Source: Lacinutrix sp.
Lineage (GTDB): Bacteria > Bacteroidota > Bacteroidia > Flavobacteriales > Flavobacteriaceae
Assembly (NCBI RefSeq): GCF_029238095.1
Contig: NZ_JAQWGS010000004.1
Coordinates: 61,302 to 125,301 of the forward strand
DNA length: 64,000 nt
Direction: 5' to 3'
In this document: positions 45,322-52,815 of the stretch, piece by piece
How positions within the stretch are numbered: the stretch's first letter is position 1
How the letters are laid out: every line of letters starts with the position of its first letter
Translations under genes and position numbers: made by a program
Notes under the pieces: model-generated
Database searches by the model: none
Seen by the model: only the letters and a program-made list of their open reading frames with translations
Told to the model about the DNA's origin: nothing

Positions 45322-45926
45322 ATGAGCAACGAAGATTATTTAAAAGATATAAGCGAGATTAAAAATCTCATGAACAAAAGTTCACGCTTTATATCGCTTA
45401 GTGGTTTATCTGGAATTTTAGCTGGTATCTATGCACTAATTGGTGCAGCAGTAGCATACTACATTGTTACAAATTCTACAAGAGGCTACTTAATTTTAGA
45501 TGGTATTATTTTTAAAATATGCGCAGCCATTTTATTAAGCGTTGCTGCCTTAAGCATTATAACTGGCATATATTTAACAACTCGAAAAGCGAAAAAAAAT
45601 GGTGAGAAAATATGGGATAGTTCTTCTAAACGATTAATTATTAATTTTTTAATTCCATTAGTGGTTGGCGGATTGTATATTTTGACTATTTTAAACCAAG
45701 AACGTTATGGTCATACTGCTGCTTTAATGTTAATTTTTTATGGTCTTGCTTTAGTAAATGCCTCTAAATATAGTATTGGTGACATTAGATACTTAGGGAT
45801 AACCCAAATCTAGGATTGATGTGTGCTTTTATGCCAAGTTATGGCTTTTGGTTTTGGGTCCTTGGTTTCGGAGTAATGCATATTATTTATGGCTCCATAA
45901 TGCATTTTAAATACGATATAAAATGA
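45322..45926 (+). pseudogene. Small membrane protein gene with a frameshift
   Basis: From the ATG at 45322 one frame gives 164 residues (MSNEDYLKDISEIKNLMNKS, then SLSGLSGILAGIYALIGAA and two more helices) and stops at 45811-45813 after YLGITQI. In the -1 frame from 45810 the protein continues smoothly with LGLMCAFMPSYGFWFWVLGF and GVMHIIYGSIMHFKYDIK, ending at TGA 45924-45926. That stop overlaps the next ATG (ATGA). One base has been gained or lost, or the sequence has an error. The complete protein would have about 202 residues and four to five helices. It is the first gene of the CreD module. Confidence 0.72.
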
Positions 45927-46252
45927 ATAGAACACTAAAAATTGGATTGATTGCAACATTAATAGTTTACGGTTGTGGTATGCTATACACCTACTATTCT
46001 AATATTAAATTTGAAGAACGTGTTACTTTTTTTGACAAAAACCAAAATGGATTAATTGATAACAATGAAATAACAAAGGATTCTAGAGAGATAGTTACCC
46101 AAATGTCTAAGCGTAAAACAACAAATCAAGCGTTAATTATGCTAATACCTGTATCCATAATATTAGGATTGTTTTGTGGAGGAATGGCTTATCTTTTTAG
46201 AAAAATAAAAAGCATTAATGATAATGAGATAAATTATCAAAACAGAAGGTAA
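45923..46252 (+). CDS. EF-hand membrane protein
   Basis: The 109-residue protein has a membrane helix at about 5-25 (KIGLIATLIVYGCGMLYTYY). A canonical Ca2+-binding loop, DKNQNGLIDNNE, follows near residues 39-50, and a second helix lies at about 72-95. Topology puts the EF-hand between the two helices, probably in the periplasm. The ATG overlaps the stop of the preceding (frameshifted) membrane protein, so the two were translationally coupled. It precedes the winged-helix regulator by 32 bases. Confidence 0.7.
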   Translation: MNRTLKIGLIATLIVYGCGMLYTYYSNIKFEERVTFFDKNQNGLIDNNEITKDSREIVTQMSKRKTTNQALIMLIPVSIILGLFCGGMAYLFRKIKSINDNEINYQNRR

Positions 46253-46284
46253 TTAATCACGACTCCTGTATTATCAGGATAATT

Positions 46285-46578
46285 ATGAGCATAATAACTA
46301 ACATAAATAAACTATTCGACCACAGAATTAGATTAGGCATCATGTTTATTTTAATGGTAAATGAGTATGCAGATTTTAATATGCTAAAGGAACTATTAGG
46401 CGCAACAGATGGCAACTTAGCAAGCCATACAAAAGCTTTAGAAAAAGCAGAATATATTGCTGTAGAAAAACAATTTATTGGCAAAAAACCCAATACGCGT
46501 TACAGCACTACCAAGCTTGGTAAAGCCGAATTTAAAAAACATATTATTGCACTCGAAAAACTAATACATAAACAATAA
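46285..46578 (+). CDS. Winged-helix transcriptional regulator
   Basis: The 97-residue protein is one winged-helix domain: NKLFDHRIRLGIMFILMVNE, the recognition region TDGNLASHTKALEKAEYIAV and the wing KQFIGKKPNTRYSTTKLGKA. It belongs to the small MarR/ArsR-like group often next to creD in Flavobacteriaceae (recalled, not checked). The palindromes at 45296-45312 and 46600-46616 flank its operon and are likely its sites. Confidence 0.82.
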   Translation: MSIITNINKLFDHRIRLGIMFILMVNEYADFNMLKELLGATDGNLASHTKALEKAEYIAVEKQFIGKKPNTRYSTTKLGKAEFKKHIIALEKLIHKQ

Positions 46579-46599
46579 CAACTATTTTTTTATAAATTC

Positions 46600-46616
46600 A
46601 CTTTGAAAAACAAAGT
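46600..46616. promoter_or_regulatory. palindromic operator candidate, site 2
   Basis: ACTTTG (46600-46605), five As and CAAAGT (46611-46616), followed by ACTTTT, match site 1 except for the spacer. It lies 30 bases before the creD ATG and just after the winged-helix regulator gene. Confidence 0.6.
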
Positions 46617-46645
46617 ACTTTTAAATACTCTTAAATTATTTTACT

Positions 46646-47191
46646 ATGGAACAGACACACGAACAAAACAACATCTCACCGCAAAACACTAACAACAACA
46701 AGTTTGGGAACTGGCTTAAAACCTCAATTACTGCACGATTAGCTATGGTTGGTTTTTTAACTTTAATTCTTCTTATTCCGTTATTTTTTATTCAAAGTTT
46801 AATAGATGAGCGCTCTAGACGTCAAGAAGATGTTGTGCAAGAAATTAATGATAAATGGGGAAACGAAGTACTACTTTACGGACCAATGCTAAAAATTCCT
46901 TACAAAATATTTACTGAGAAAACCTTAACAAATCAAGACACTAAAAAAACATTTACTGAAACGATAGAAAGTATAGGCTACGCCTATTTCTTTCCTTCAG
47001 ATTTAAATATTTTGGCTACAGTAGATCCTGAAACAAAAGAGCGTGGTATTTTTAAAACTGCTGTTTACGATAGCCAAATGACTTTAAGTGGTTCTTATAA
47101 TCTACCAGACTTTAATATGGGCGAAATAAATCCTAAATATATTCTCTGGAAAAAAGCCTTGTTGTTCTTAAAAAGCGACCAAAGGTTGTAA
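46646..47191 (+). pseudogene. creD: creD-like inner-membrane protein gene, truncated
   Basis: The frame gives 181 residues, while CreD proteins are about 450. The N-terminal part is clear: TARLAMVGFLTLILLIPLFF (membrane helix near residues 31-52), IQSLIDERSRRQEDVVQEIN and LYGPMLKIPYK. Family-like sequence ends at NPKYILWKKA (codon end 47158), then LLFLKSDQRL is read from antisense DNA of the sugar transferase. The periplasmic domain end and the C-terminal helices are missing. CreD is an envelope-stress protein of the cre regulon. Confidence 0.8.
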
Positions 47192-48245
47192 CTCTAGAGT
47201 CATTTTTTTTAGCCCAAACTGCGCCATTTGATTCAGCATTTGTGACCATACTTCTAAATTTATAAATCTTAAAAGATTTTCCATTTTTTCCAATACGATC
47301 TTGAGAATATAACAATGGACCTTTATTGCCTATAGCGTTTCCAATAGCTATAAATGGTAAAACGAGTAATGCACATAAAATTCCTAAAACAGAAAGCAAA
47401 ATGTCAAAAATACGTATGTAGGCTAAATAGAGTTTATTTTTATTGTTTCTACTAAATGGAAAATATTTGTAAAAGTCTTTGCCTACAAATTGAACAGGTA
47501 TTTTATAAGACATCTCTTCATAAACTTGAGTGTATTCTCTTATTGGATAACCTCTTTCTAAAAGCGTTATTAAATCTACATAAATAGAAGGTGAAATAGT
47601 TTCTGAATTATAACTTGCAACTACAATTTCTGAAATATTTTCCTTTGCAATAATTTCGTGAATTTGATTGGCTTTAAACTCTATTAATCCATTATACTTA
47701 ATAGCATCTTCTTGTTCTGCTTCACAATTAATAAACCCAATAATTTGATAATTTGGATCTGCAACTTTAAAAGCTTCCACAATAGATTCTACGCTTGAAG
47801 TTTCACCTACCAAGAGCGCTCTTTTATAAAACCTTGGTGAAGCAATAAAAGTAATATAAGCTATTCTCCATAATAATAATGGTATTAAAATCGCTAGAAA
47901 GAAGTATAAAATTTGAATACGGTTTTCTTGTAGTTCTGGAGTAAAAAATGGTGTTAGTAAATAAACTAACACAGTTACAGAGGCTGTTAAAATTATAGAA
48001 CTTGAAACAGTTTCAATTTTACTAGATTTTTTTAAATCGTAAAGCTCAAAAATGGTTCCAAAACCGTAGATATATATTGTTAAAACAACTAACCAAGTCC
48101 AGTTATTAACATCTATTTTAAAATAATCAAATCCTGTAAAATAGCTTAATCCATATAAGGCAAAACCAACAACCAAAATATCGAAAAGGCTAAGCAAAAT
48201 CTTTCGCTCTGATATTTCAAAATGAATATTGGACTGTTTAGACAT
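47133..48245 (-). pseudogene. Undecaprenyl-phosphate sugar phosphotransferase gene, 3' truncated
   Basis: The 370-residue reading resembles the WcaJ/WbaP-type initiating transferases (usually about 460 residues). Four N-terminal helices, a Rossmann-like CoA-binding-type domain (YKRALLVGETSSVESIVEAF near 142) and the start of the bacterial sugar-transferase domain (GPLLYSQDRIGKNGKSFKIY, YKFRSMVTNAE, VTTFGRFLRTTRL) are present. The expected DELPQ and GPRP motifs after TRL are absent; FSREYI and stop come from antisense creD. The active site is thus incomplete. Confidence 0.82.
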
Positions 48246-48316
48246 GGGTTATAAGGCTAGTAAATTGTAAAGATAAAAAGTAATAGATGGTATGCAGGTT
48301 GAAAAATAGCTAGTAA

Positions 48317-48523
48317 CTATGTAATTTCTTTGTTTGTAGATTTAATATTAATACTAAGAATATCATTAATTTGAACACGATAAGGTTTTCCCATTTCTTT
48401 AAGCAATAAAGAATCGTTAACAACCGTACCTTTGTCTTGTAGATAAACTACATCTTTATTAGTGATACATGAAGAGCATAATACACTGAATAGTATAGCA
48501 ATGGCTACTATAAGTTTATTCAT
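48317..48523 (-). pseudogene. Polysaccharide export lipoprotein (Wza-like) gene, truncated
   Basis: From the ATG at 48523 the product has 68 residues. A lipoprotein signal MNKLIVAIAILFSVLCSSCI (Cys at about 19) is followed by DVVYLQDKGTVVNDSLL and KPYRVQINDILSINIK, the start of the poly-export domain. The reading then changes to STNKEIT and stops. The full family protein is about 250 residues. Break near 48341. It lies 71 bases upstream of the truncated sugar transferase. Confidence 0.75.
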
Positions 48524-48628
48524 TTTTGGGCGCTTTGGTTTATCACAAATATAGCCTTTCGTCGTGAATAACAAAACTCTTATCGGATTTTTTGGTTTTT
48601 TATCCGTTATTTGTAAAAAAATCCCACT

Positions 48629-50494
48629 TTGAATTATTTAACAGTTGAAAATATATCGAAATCTTATGGAGAGCTCACACTTTTCGAAAATATTTCGTTC
48701 AGTATCCATAAAGATCAAAAAGTAGCGTTTGTTGCTAAAAATGGTACTGGCAAAACCTCCATTCTAAATATTCTTGAAAAAAACGACGAACCAGATACTG
48801 GTAATGTTATTTTTAGAAAAGATATTAAAGTCTCTTTTTTACCTCAGGAGCCTTATTTAAATAGCGAACTTACTGTTGAAGACACTATATTTAATAGCGA
48901 CAATCCTATTCTTGATATTATTAAAAATTATGAAAAAGCCCTTTTAAATCCTGAAGATGAAGATGCTTATCAAGCTGCGTTCGAGCAAATGGATATTCAA
49001 AATGCTTGGGATTTTGAAACACAATACAAACAAATACTCTTTAAACTAAAGCTTGACAACTTACAACAAAAGGTAAGCAGTATGTCTGGAGGACAAAAAA
49101 AACGCCTCTCTTTAGCCAATGCTTTAATTAACAAACCAGACCTTTTAGTACTAGATGAGCCAACCAATCATTTAGACTTAGAAATGATTGAATGGCTGGA
49201 AGATTTTTTTGCCAAAGAAAACATCACTTTATTTATGGTCACGCACGATCGTTATTTTCTAGAACGTGTGTGTAATGAAATTATAGAACTCGATCATGGC
49301 GAACTATTTTCGTACAAAGGCAATTACTCTTATTACCTAGAAAAGAAAGAAGCCAGAATAGAACAACAAAATGTTGAATCAGGAAAGGCTAAACAGCTGT
49401 ATAAAAAAGAGTTAACCTGGATGCGTCGTCAACCTAAAGCACGTACAACCAAGTCTAAGTCTAGAATAGACGATTTTACCGAAATTAAACATAAAGCTAG
49501 CCAACGTAGAAAAGACCATGAAATTCAATTAGAATTAAACATGGAACGCTTAGGCAGTAAGATTGTGGAATTAAAAAAAGTTTCAAAATCTTACAAAGAC
49601 AAAGTTATTTTACAAGACTTTAATTATATGTTTCAAAAAGGTGAGCGTGTTGGTATTATTGGTAAAAACGGAACCGGTAAATCTACCTTTTTAAATATTT
49701 TAACACAAACTGCACAACCAGACACCGGAAAAATAATTATTGGTGAGACTGTTAAATTTGGATATTATACACAAAGCGGAATTACACCAAAACCCAACCA
49801 AAAAGTAATAGACATTGTACGCGAATTTGGTGATTATATTCCTTTAAAAAAAGGAAAACAAATTAGCGCACAGCAATTATTAGAACGTTTTTTATTCGAT
49901 AGAAAAAAACAATACGATTTTGTAGAAAAACTTAGTGGTGGAGAACGAAAACGCTTGTATTTGTGTACCGTTTTAATACAAAATCCTAATTTTTTAATTC
50001 TTGATGAACCTACTAATGATTTAGATATTGTTACCTTAAATGTATTAGAAAGTTTTTTGTTAGATTTTCCTGGTTGCCTGTTAGTAGTGTCTCACGATCG
50101 CTATTTTATGGATAAAATAGTCGATCATTTATTTATTTTTAGAGGCGAAGGTGTTGTTGAAGATTTTCCTGGTAATTATAGCGATTTTAGAGCTTACGAC
50201 GATAGCAAACTTGTAATTACAGAAACACTTGAAGACGATAAAAAAGAAAAGAAAAACTGGAAAAAAGATAGTAACGTAAAACTATCTTATAACGAGCAAA
50301 AAGAGTATAAAAACCTAGAAAGCAAGATAAAATCTTTAGAATTTGATAAATTGGAGATGGAGAAAAAATTCTTAAATCCAGACCTATCTCCAGATGAAAT
50401 AAATAAACTTTCTAGCACACTACAAGTTATAATTAATAGTATTGAAGAAAAAGAAATGCGTTGGTTAGAGCTTACAGAAAAAATGGAAGGCTAA
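48629..50494 (+). CDS. ABC-F family ATPase (Uup-like)
   Basis: The 621-residue soluble protein has two ATPase domains joined by a linker: Walker A VAKNGTGKTSILN near residues 34-46 and IGKNGTGKSTFLN near 343-355, with signatures MSGGQKKRLSLAN and LSGGERKRLYL. The C-terminal coiled coil (about 560-621) resembles Uup. ABC-F proteins act on ribosomes rather than in transport. The start codon is TTG (48629-48631); similarity begins there (MNYLTVENISKSYGE). The stop directly abuts the next ATG. Confidence 0.92.
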   Translation: MNYLTVENISKSYGELTLFENISFSIHKDQKVAFVAKNGTGKTSILNILEKNDEPDTGNVIFRKDIKVSFLPQEPYLNSELTVEDTIFNSDNPILDIIKNYEKALLNPEDEDAYQAAFEQMDIQNAWDFETQYKQILFKLKLDNLQQKVSSMSGGQKKRLSLANALINKPDLLVLDEPTNHLDLEMIEWLEDFFAKENITLFMVTHDRYFLERVCNEIIELDHGELFSYKGNYSYYLEKKEARIEQQNVESGKAKQLYKKELTWMRRQPKARTTKSKSRIDDFTEIKHKASQRRKDHEIQLELNMERLGSKIVELKKVSKSYKDKVILQDFNYMFQKGERVGIIGKNGTGKSTFLNILTQTAQPDTGKIIIGETVKFGYYTQSGITPKPNQKVIDIVREFGDYIPLKKGKQISAQQLLERFLFDRKKQYDFVEKLSGGERKRLYLCTVLIQNPNFLILDEPTNDLDIVTLNVLESFLLDFPGCLLVVSHDRYFMDKIVDHLFIFRGEGVVEDFPGNYSDFRAYDDSKLVITETLEDDKKEKKNWKKDSNVKLSYNEQKEYKNLESKIKSLEFDKLEMEKKFLNPDLSPDEINKLSSTLQVIINSIEEKEMRWLELTEKMEG

Positions 50495-51268
50495 ATGCTT
50501 CACAGTATAGTATCATATCTAAAATTTTTAATGCGTTCCACAAACCAACATGGAGTGCATTCTCCATTTGTATATAATTTAATTACTGCATGCTTTTACG
50601 ATAAAACAAACTATAATTCTTATCGATTAATAAGCACATTTCGAAAACATTTAAAAACAAATAAGCAAGCATTAGAAGTTAAAGATTTAGGCTCTGGTAG
50701 TCGTGTTTTTAATTCTAATAAACGTTCTGTTTCTAAAATGGCTAAAAATGTTGGTTCAACTCAAAAAGAAACTAAACTCTTATATCGCTTAGTTAACTAT
50801 TTTCAATCTCAAACTATCCTCGAGTTAGGCACTTCTTTAGGTATTGCTACACATGCCTTGCATCTTGGAAATCTAGAAGCTAAAATTACAACCATAGAAG
50901 GCTGTACTAATATTTCTAATTTTACAAAAGGAACGTTTAAGCAATTTAACTTAAAAAATATTGAAATATTAACTGGTGATTTTAAAGATATTATTAAACC
51001 ACTAACCTCAAATAATTACGATTTAATTTACTTTGATGGCAATCACCAAAAACAAGCTACAATTGACTATTTTAAAACCTTACTTCCAACTGCAACAAAC
51101 GATTCGGTTTTTATATTTGATGACATTTACTGGTCTAAAGACATGACCGAAGCTTGGAACATTATTAAAAACCATCCACAAGTTACAGTAACCATAGACA
51201 CTTTTTTTTGGGGCATCATTTTTTTTCGAAAAGAACAAGCAAAAGAGCATTTTACAATAAGAATCTAA
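50495..51268 (+). CDS. Class I SAM-dependent methyltransferase (O-methyltransferase-like)
   Basis: The 257-residue protein has an N-terminal segment with NQHGVHSPFVYNLITACFYD, then a SAM-binding core: ILELGTSLGIATHALHLGN near residues 109-127 and ITTIEGCTNISNFTKG. The catalytic-type acidic strand is LIYFDGNHQKQATIDYF. Its ATG starts immediately after the ABC-F stop (TAA-ATG), so it is co-translated. Substrate unknown. Confidence 0.83.
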   Translation: MLHSIVSYLKFLMRSTNQHGVHSPFVYNLITACFYDKTNYNSYRLISTFRKHLKTNKQALEVKDLGSGSRVFNSNKRSVSKMAKNVGSTQKETKLLYRLVNYFQSQTILELGTSLGIATHALHLGNLEAKITTIEGCTNISNFTKGTFKQFNLKNIEILTGDFKDIIKPLTSNNYDLIYFDGNHQKQATIDYFKTLLPTATNDSVFIFDDIYWSKDMTEAWNIIKNHPQVTVTIDTFFWGIIFFRKEQAKEHFTIRI

Positions 51269-51613
51269 TATGATTTCAATTTTAATAGTTTTACTGTATT
51301 CATAATTGTTTTTGCAAGTATTCCAAGAAAAAAGGAAATCTTCCTTTTAAAGAGAGTTATAAAAAAGGAAAAAAGACAATAAACATTAATATTACCTTGG
51401 CTTATTATTGCAATTATTATTGGTTTTAATTAATAATAAAAGTTTAAACGATAATTTGTAAATTATAATTCATCTAATATTAAGTTAAAACTTTTAACTT
51501 TCAACAGATAACTTTTAACTTCGTTTCGCGAAACTTCCATAAAGCAAGCTTTAAATTAAAAAAATGAATAAATGGAAGCAGCTGCTTACCAACAAAAAAA
51601 ACAAAAAAGGCGC
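51269..51613. other. intergenic region with a repeat and a faint membrane-peptide relic
   Basis: This 345-base gap carries an AAGTTAAAAGTT-type repeat (51480-51523). Before it, around 51310-51432, a frame reads SIPRKKEIFLLKRVIKKEKR, stops once, then TLILPWLIIAIIIGFN and stop. This is a possible remnant of a small membrane protein, but it is short and unsupported. No promoter consensus was recognised before 51614. Confidence 0.35.
51480..51523. repeat. AAGTTAAAAGTT-type short repeat, intergenic copy
   Basis: The element is an imperfect palindrome made of AAGTTAAAACTTTTAACTTT followed by CAACAG and AACTTTTAACTT. Its reverse strand shares 17 bases (51489-51505) with the copy at 18554-18570. Confidence 0.6.
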
Positions 51614-52186
51614 ATGAAAATATATACAAAAACAGGAGACAATGGTACAACAGCTTTATTTGGTGGCACACGTGTACCAAAACACCATATTCGTATAGAT
51701 AGCTATGGTACTGTAGATGAATTAAACTCGCATATTGGACTTATTCGCGACCAAAATATAAATCAGCAATACAAAAACATTTTAATAAGTATACAAAACA
51801 AACTTTTTACTGTTGGTGCTATTTTAGCAACAGACCCAGAAAAAATGATTTTGAAAAATGGAAAAGAGCGTTTAAACATTAATAAAATTTCTAACGAAGA
51901 TATTAAGATTCTAGAACGAGAGATGGATACCATGAACGAAGCCTTACCACCAATGACTCATTTTGTATTACCAGGAGGACATCAAACGGTGTCATTCTGT
52001 CACATAGCACGTTGTGTGTGCAGAAGAGCAGAGCGTTTAGCGAGTGCATTAAACGAATTAGAGCCTTTTTTACCAGAAGCTCTAATCTATTTAAACCGTC
52101 TATCTGACTACCTTTTTGTATTGGCACGAAAGTTGTCTCATGACTTACAAGCAGACGAAGTAAAATGGATACCTGAAAAGCATTAA
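51614..52186 (+). CDS. Cob(I)yrinic acid a,c-diamide adenosyltransferase, PduO type
   Basis: The 190-residue enzyme makes adenosylcobalamin from cob(I)alamin and ATP. The ATP-binding N-terminus is MKIYTKTGDNGTTALFGGTR, followed by IDSYGTVDELNSHIGLIRDQ. The other signature is CRRAERLASAL near residue 136. The start is the ATG at 51614, because the extra 14 codons from 51572 (MEAAAYQQKK) are not family-like. Its product would serve methylmalonyl-CoA mutase, whose chaperone MeaB is at 61410. Confidence 0.92.
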   Translation: MKIYTKTGDNGTTALFGGTRVPKHHIRIDSYGTVDELNSHIGLIRDQNINQQYKNILISIQNKLFTVGAILATDPEKMILKNGKERLNINKISNEDIKILEREMDTMNEALPPMTHFVLPGGHQTVSFCHIARCVCRRAERLASALNELEPFLPEALIYLNRLSDYLFVLARKLSHDLQADEVKWIPEKH

Positions 52187-52330
52187 AGCTATACAGGAAA
52201 ACATTTTTGAGTCTAGCGATTTAATAACACTGCAAAAGATTTAGGCTCAAATAGTTTCAGTGAAAAACGACGTTCTTTTTTATTACTGAAAAATAATTCA
52301 CTTTTTTCTTGACTATTAAAACTAAAAAAT

Positions 52331-52338
52331 TATTTTTG
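52331..52338 (+). promoter_or_regulatory. promoter of the DUF2795 gene
   Basis: TATTTTTG is a -7 TAnnTTTG box, with TTG (52309-52311) 19 bases upstream as the -33 element. It lies 23 bases before the ATG. Confidence 0.65.
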
Positions 52339-52361
52339 CAAAAAAATAAACACATTAAGAA

Positions 52362-52583
52362 ATGTATTGGACATTAGAATTAGCATCTCATTTAAGTGAT
52401 GCACCTTGGCCAGCGACTAAAGACGAACTAATAGATTATGCTATTAGAACAGGAGCGCCTTTAGAAGTTACTGAAAATTTACAAGCAATTGAAGACGAAG
52501 GAGATTCTTACGATTCTATCGAAGAAATCTGGCCAGATTACCCAACAGACGAAGACTACCTTTGGAACGAGGATGAGTATTAA
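52362..52583 (+). CDS. DUF2795 family protein
   Basis: The 73-residue acidic protein begins MYWTLELASHLSDAPWPATK and contains DELIDYAIRTGAPLEVTENL, the DUF2795 pattern. The tail is rich in Asp/Glu/Trp/Tyr (YPTDEDYLWNEDEY). The function is unknown. It has its own promoter (52331-52338) and terminator (52621-52648), so it is a single-gene unit. Confidence 0.82.
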   Translation: MYWTLELASHLSDAPWPATKDELIDYAIRTGAPLEVTENLQAIEDEGDSYDSIEEIWPDYPTDEDYLWNEDEY

Positions 52584-52620
52584 CACAAACGTTGTTTTAA
52601 CGTTTGAATAAAAAACAAAG

Positions 52621-52648
52621 AAAAAAGTCTCTATTCGAGGCTTTTTTT
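52621..52648 (+). terminator. terminator of the DUF2795 gene
   Basis: AAAAAAGTCTC and GAGGCTTTTTT form an 11-pair stem (one G-U) around TATTC, followed by more Ts. A smaller hairpin AAACGTT/AACGTTT precedes it at 52587-52605. The remaining bases to secA (52649-52815) show no gene. Confidence 0.8.
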
Positions 52649-52815
52649 GTGCTTCAAAATTTAGAAAAGCACAACAACAAAACGTATATTTAAGCCCTTT
52701 TTAAAAAGGCTAAAAATAGGTTGTTCTGAGCACAGCGAAGAATTTCAATAAAAAATAAAATAAAGTCGCATTTAGCTGTATCTAAATGTAACAACCAAAA
52801 TATAAACATAAAATT

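Noticed and set aside
45800..45815. Programmed -1 frameshifting in the first gene of the CreD module
   Set aside because: No X-XXY-YYZ slippery heptamer is in the zero frame and no following stem or pseudoknot was evident.
46257..46493. Minus-strand ORF opposite the winged-helix regulator
   Set aside because: The plus-strand frame encodes a clear winged-helix domain.
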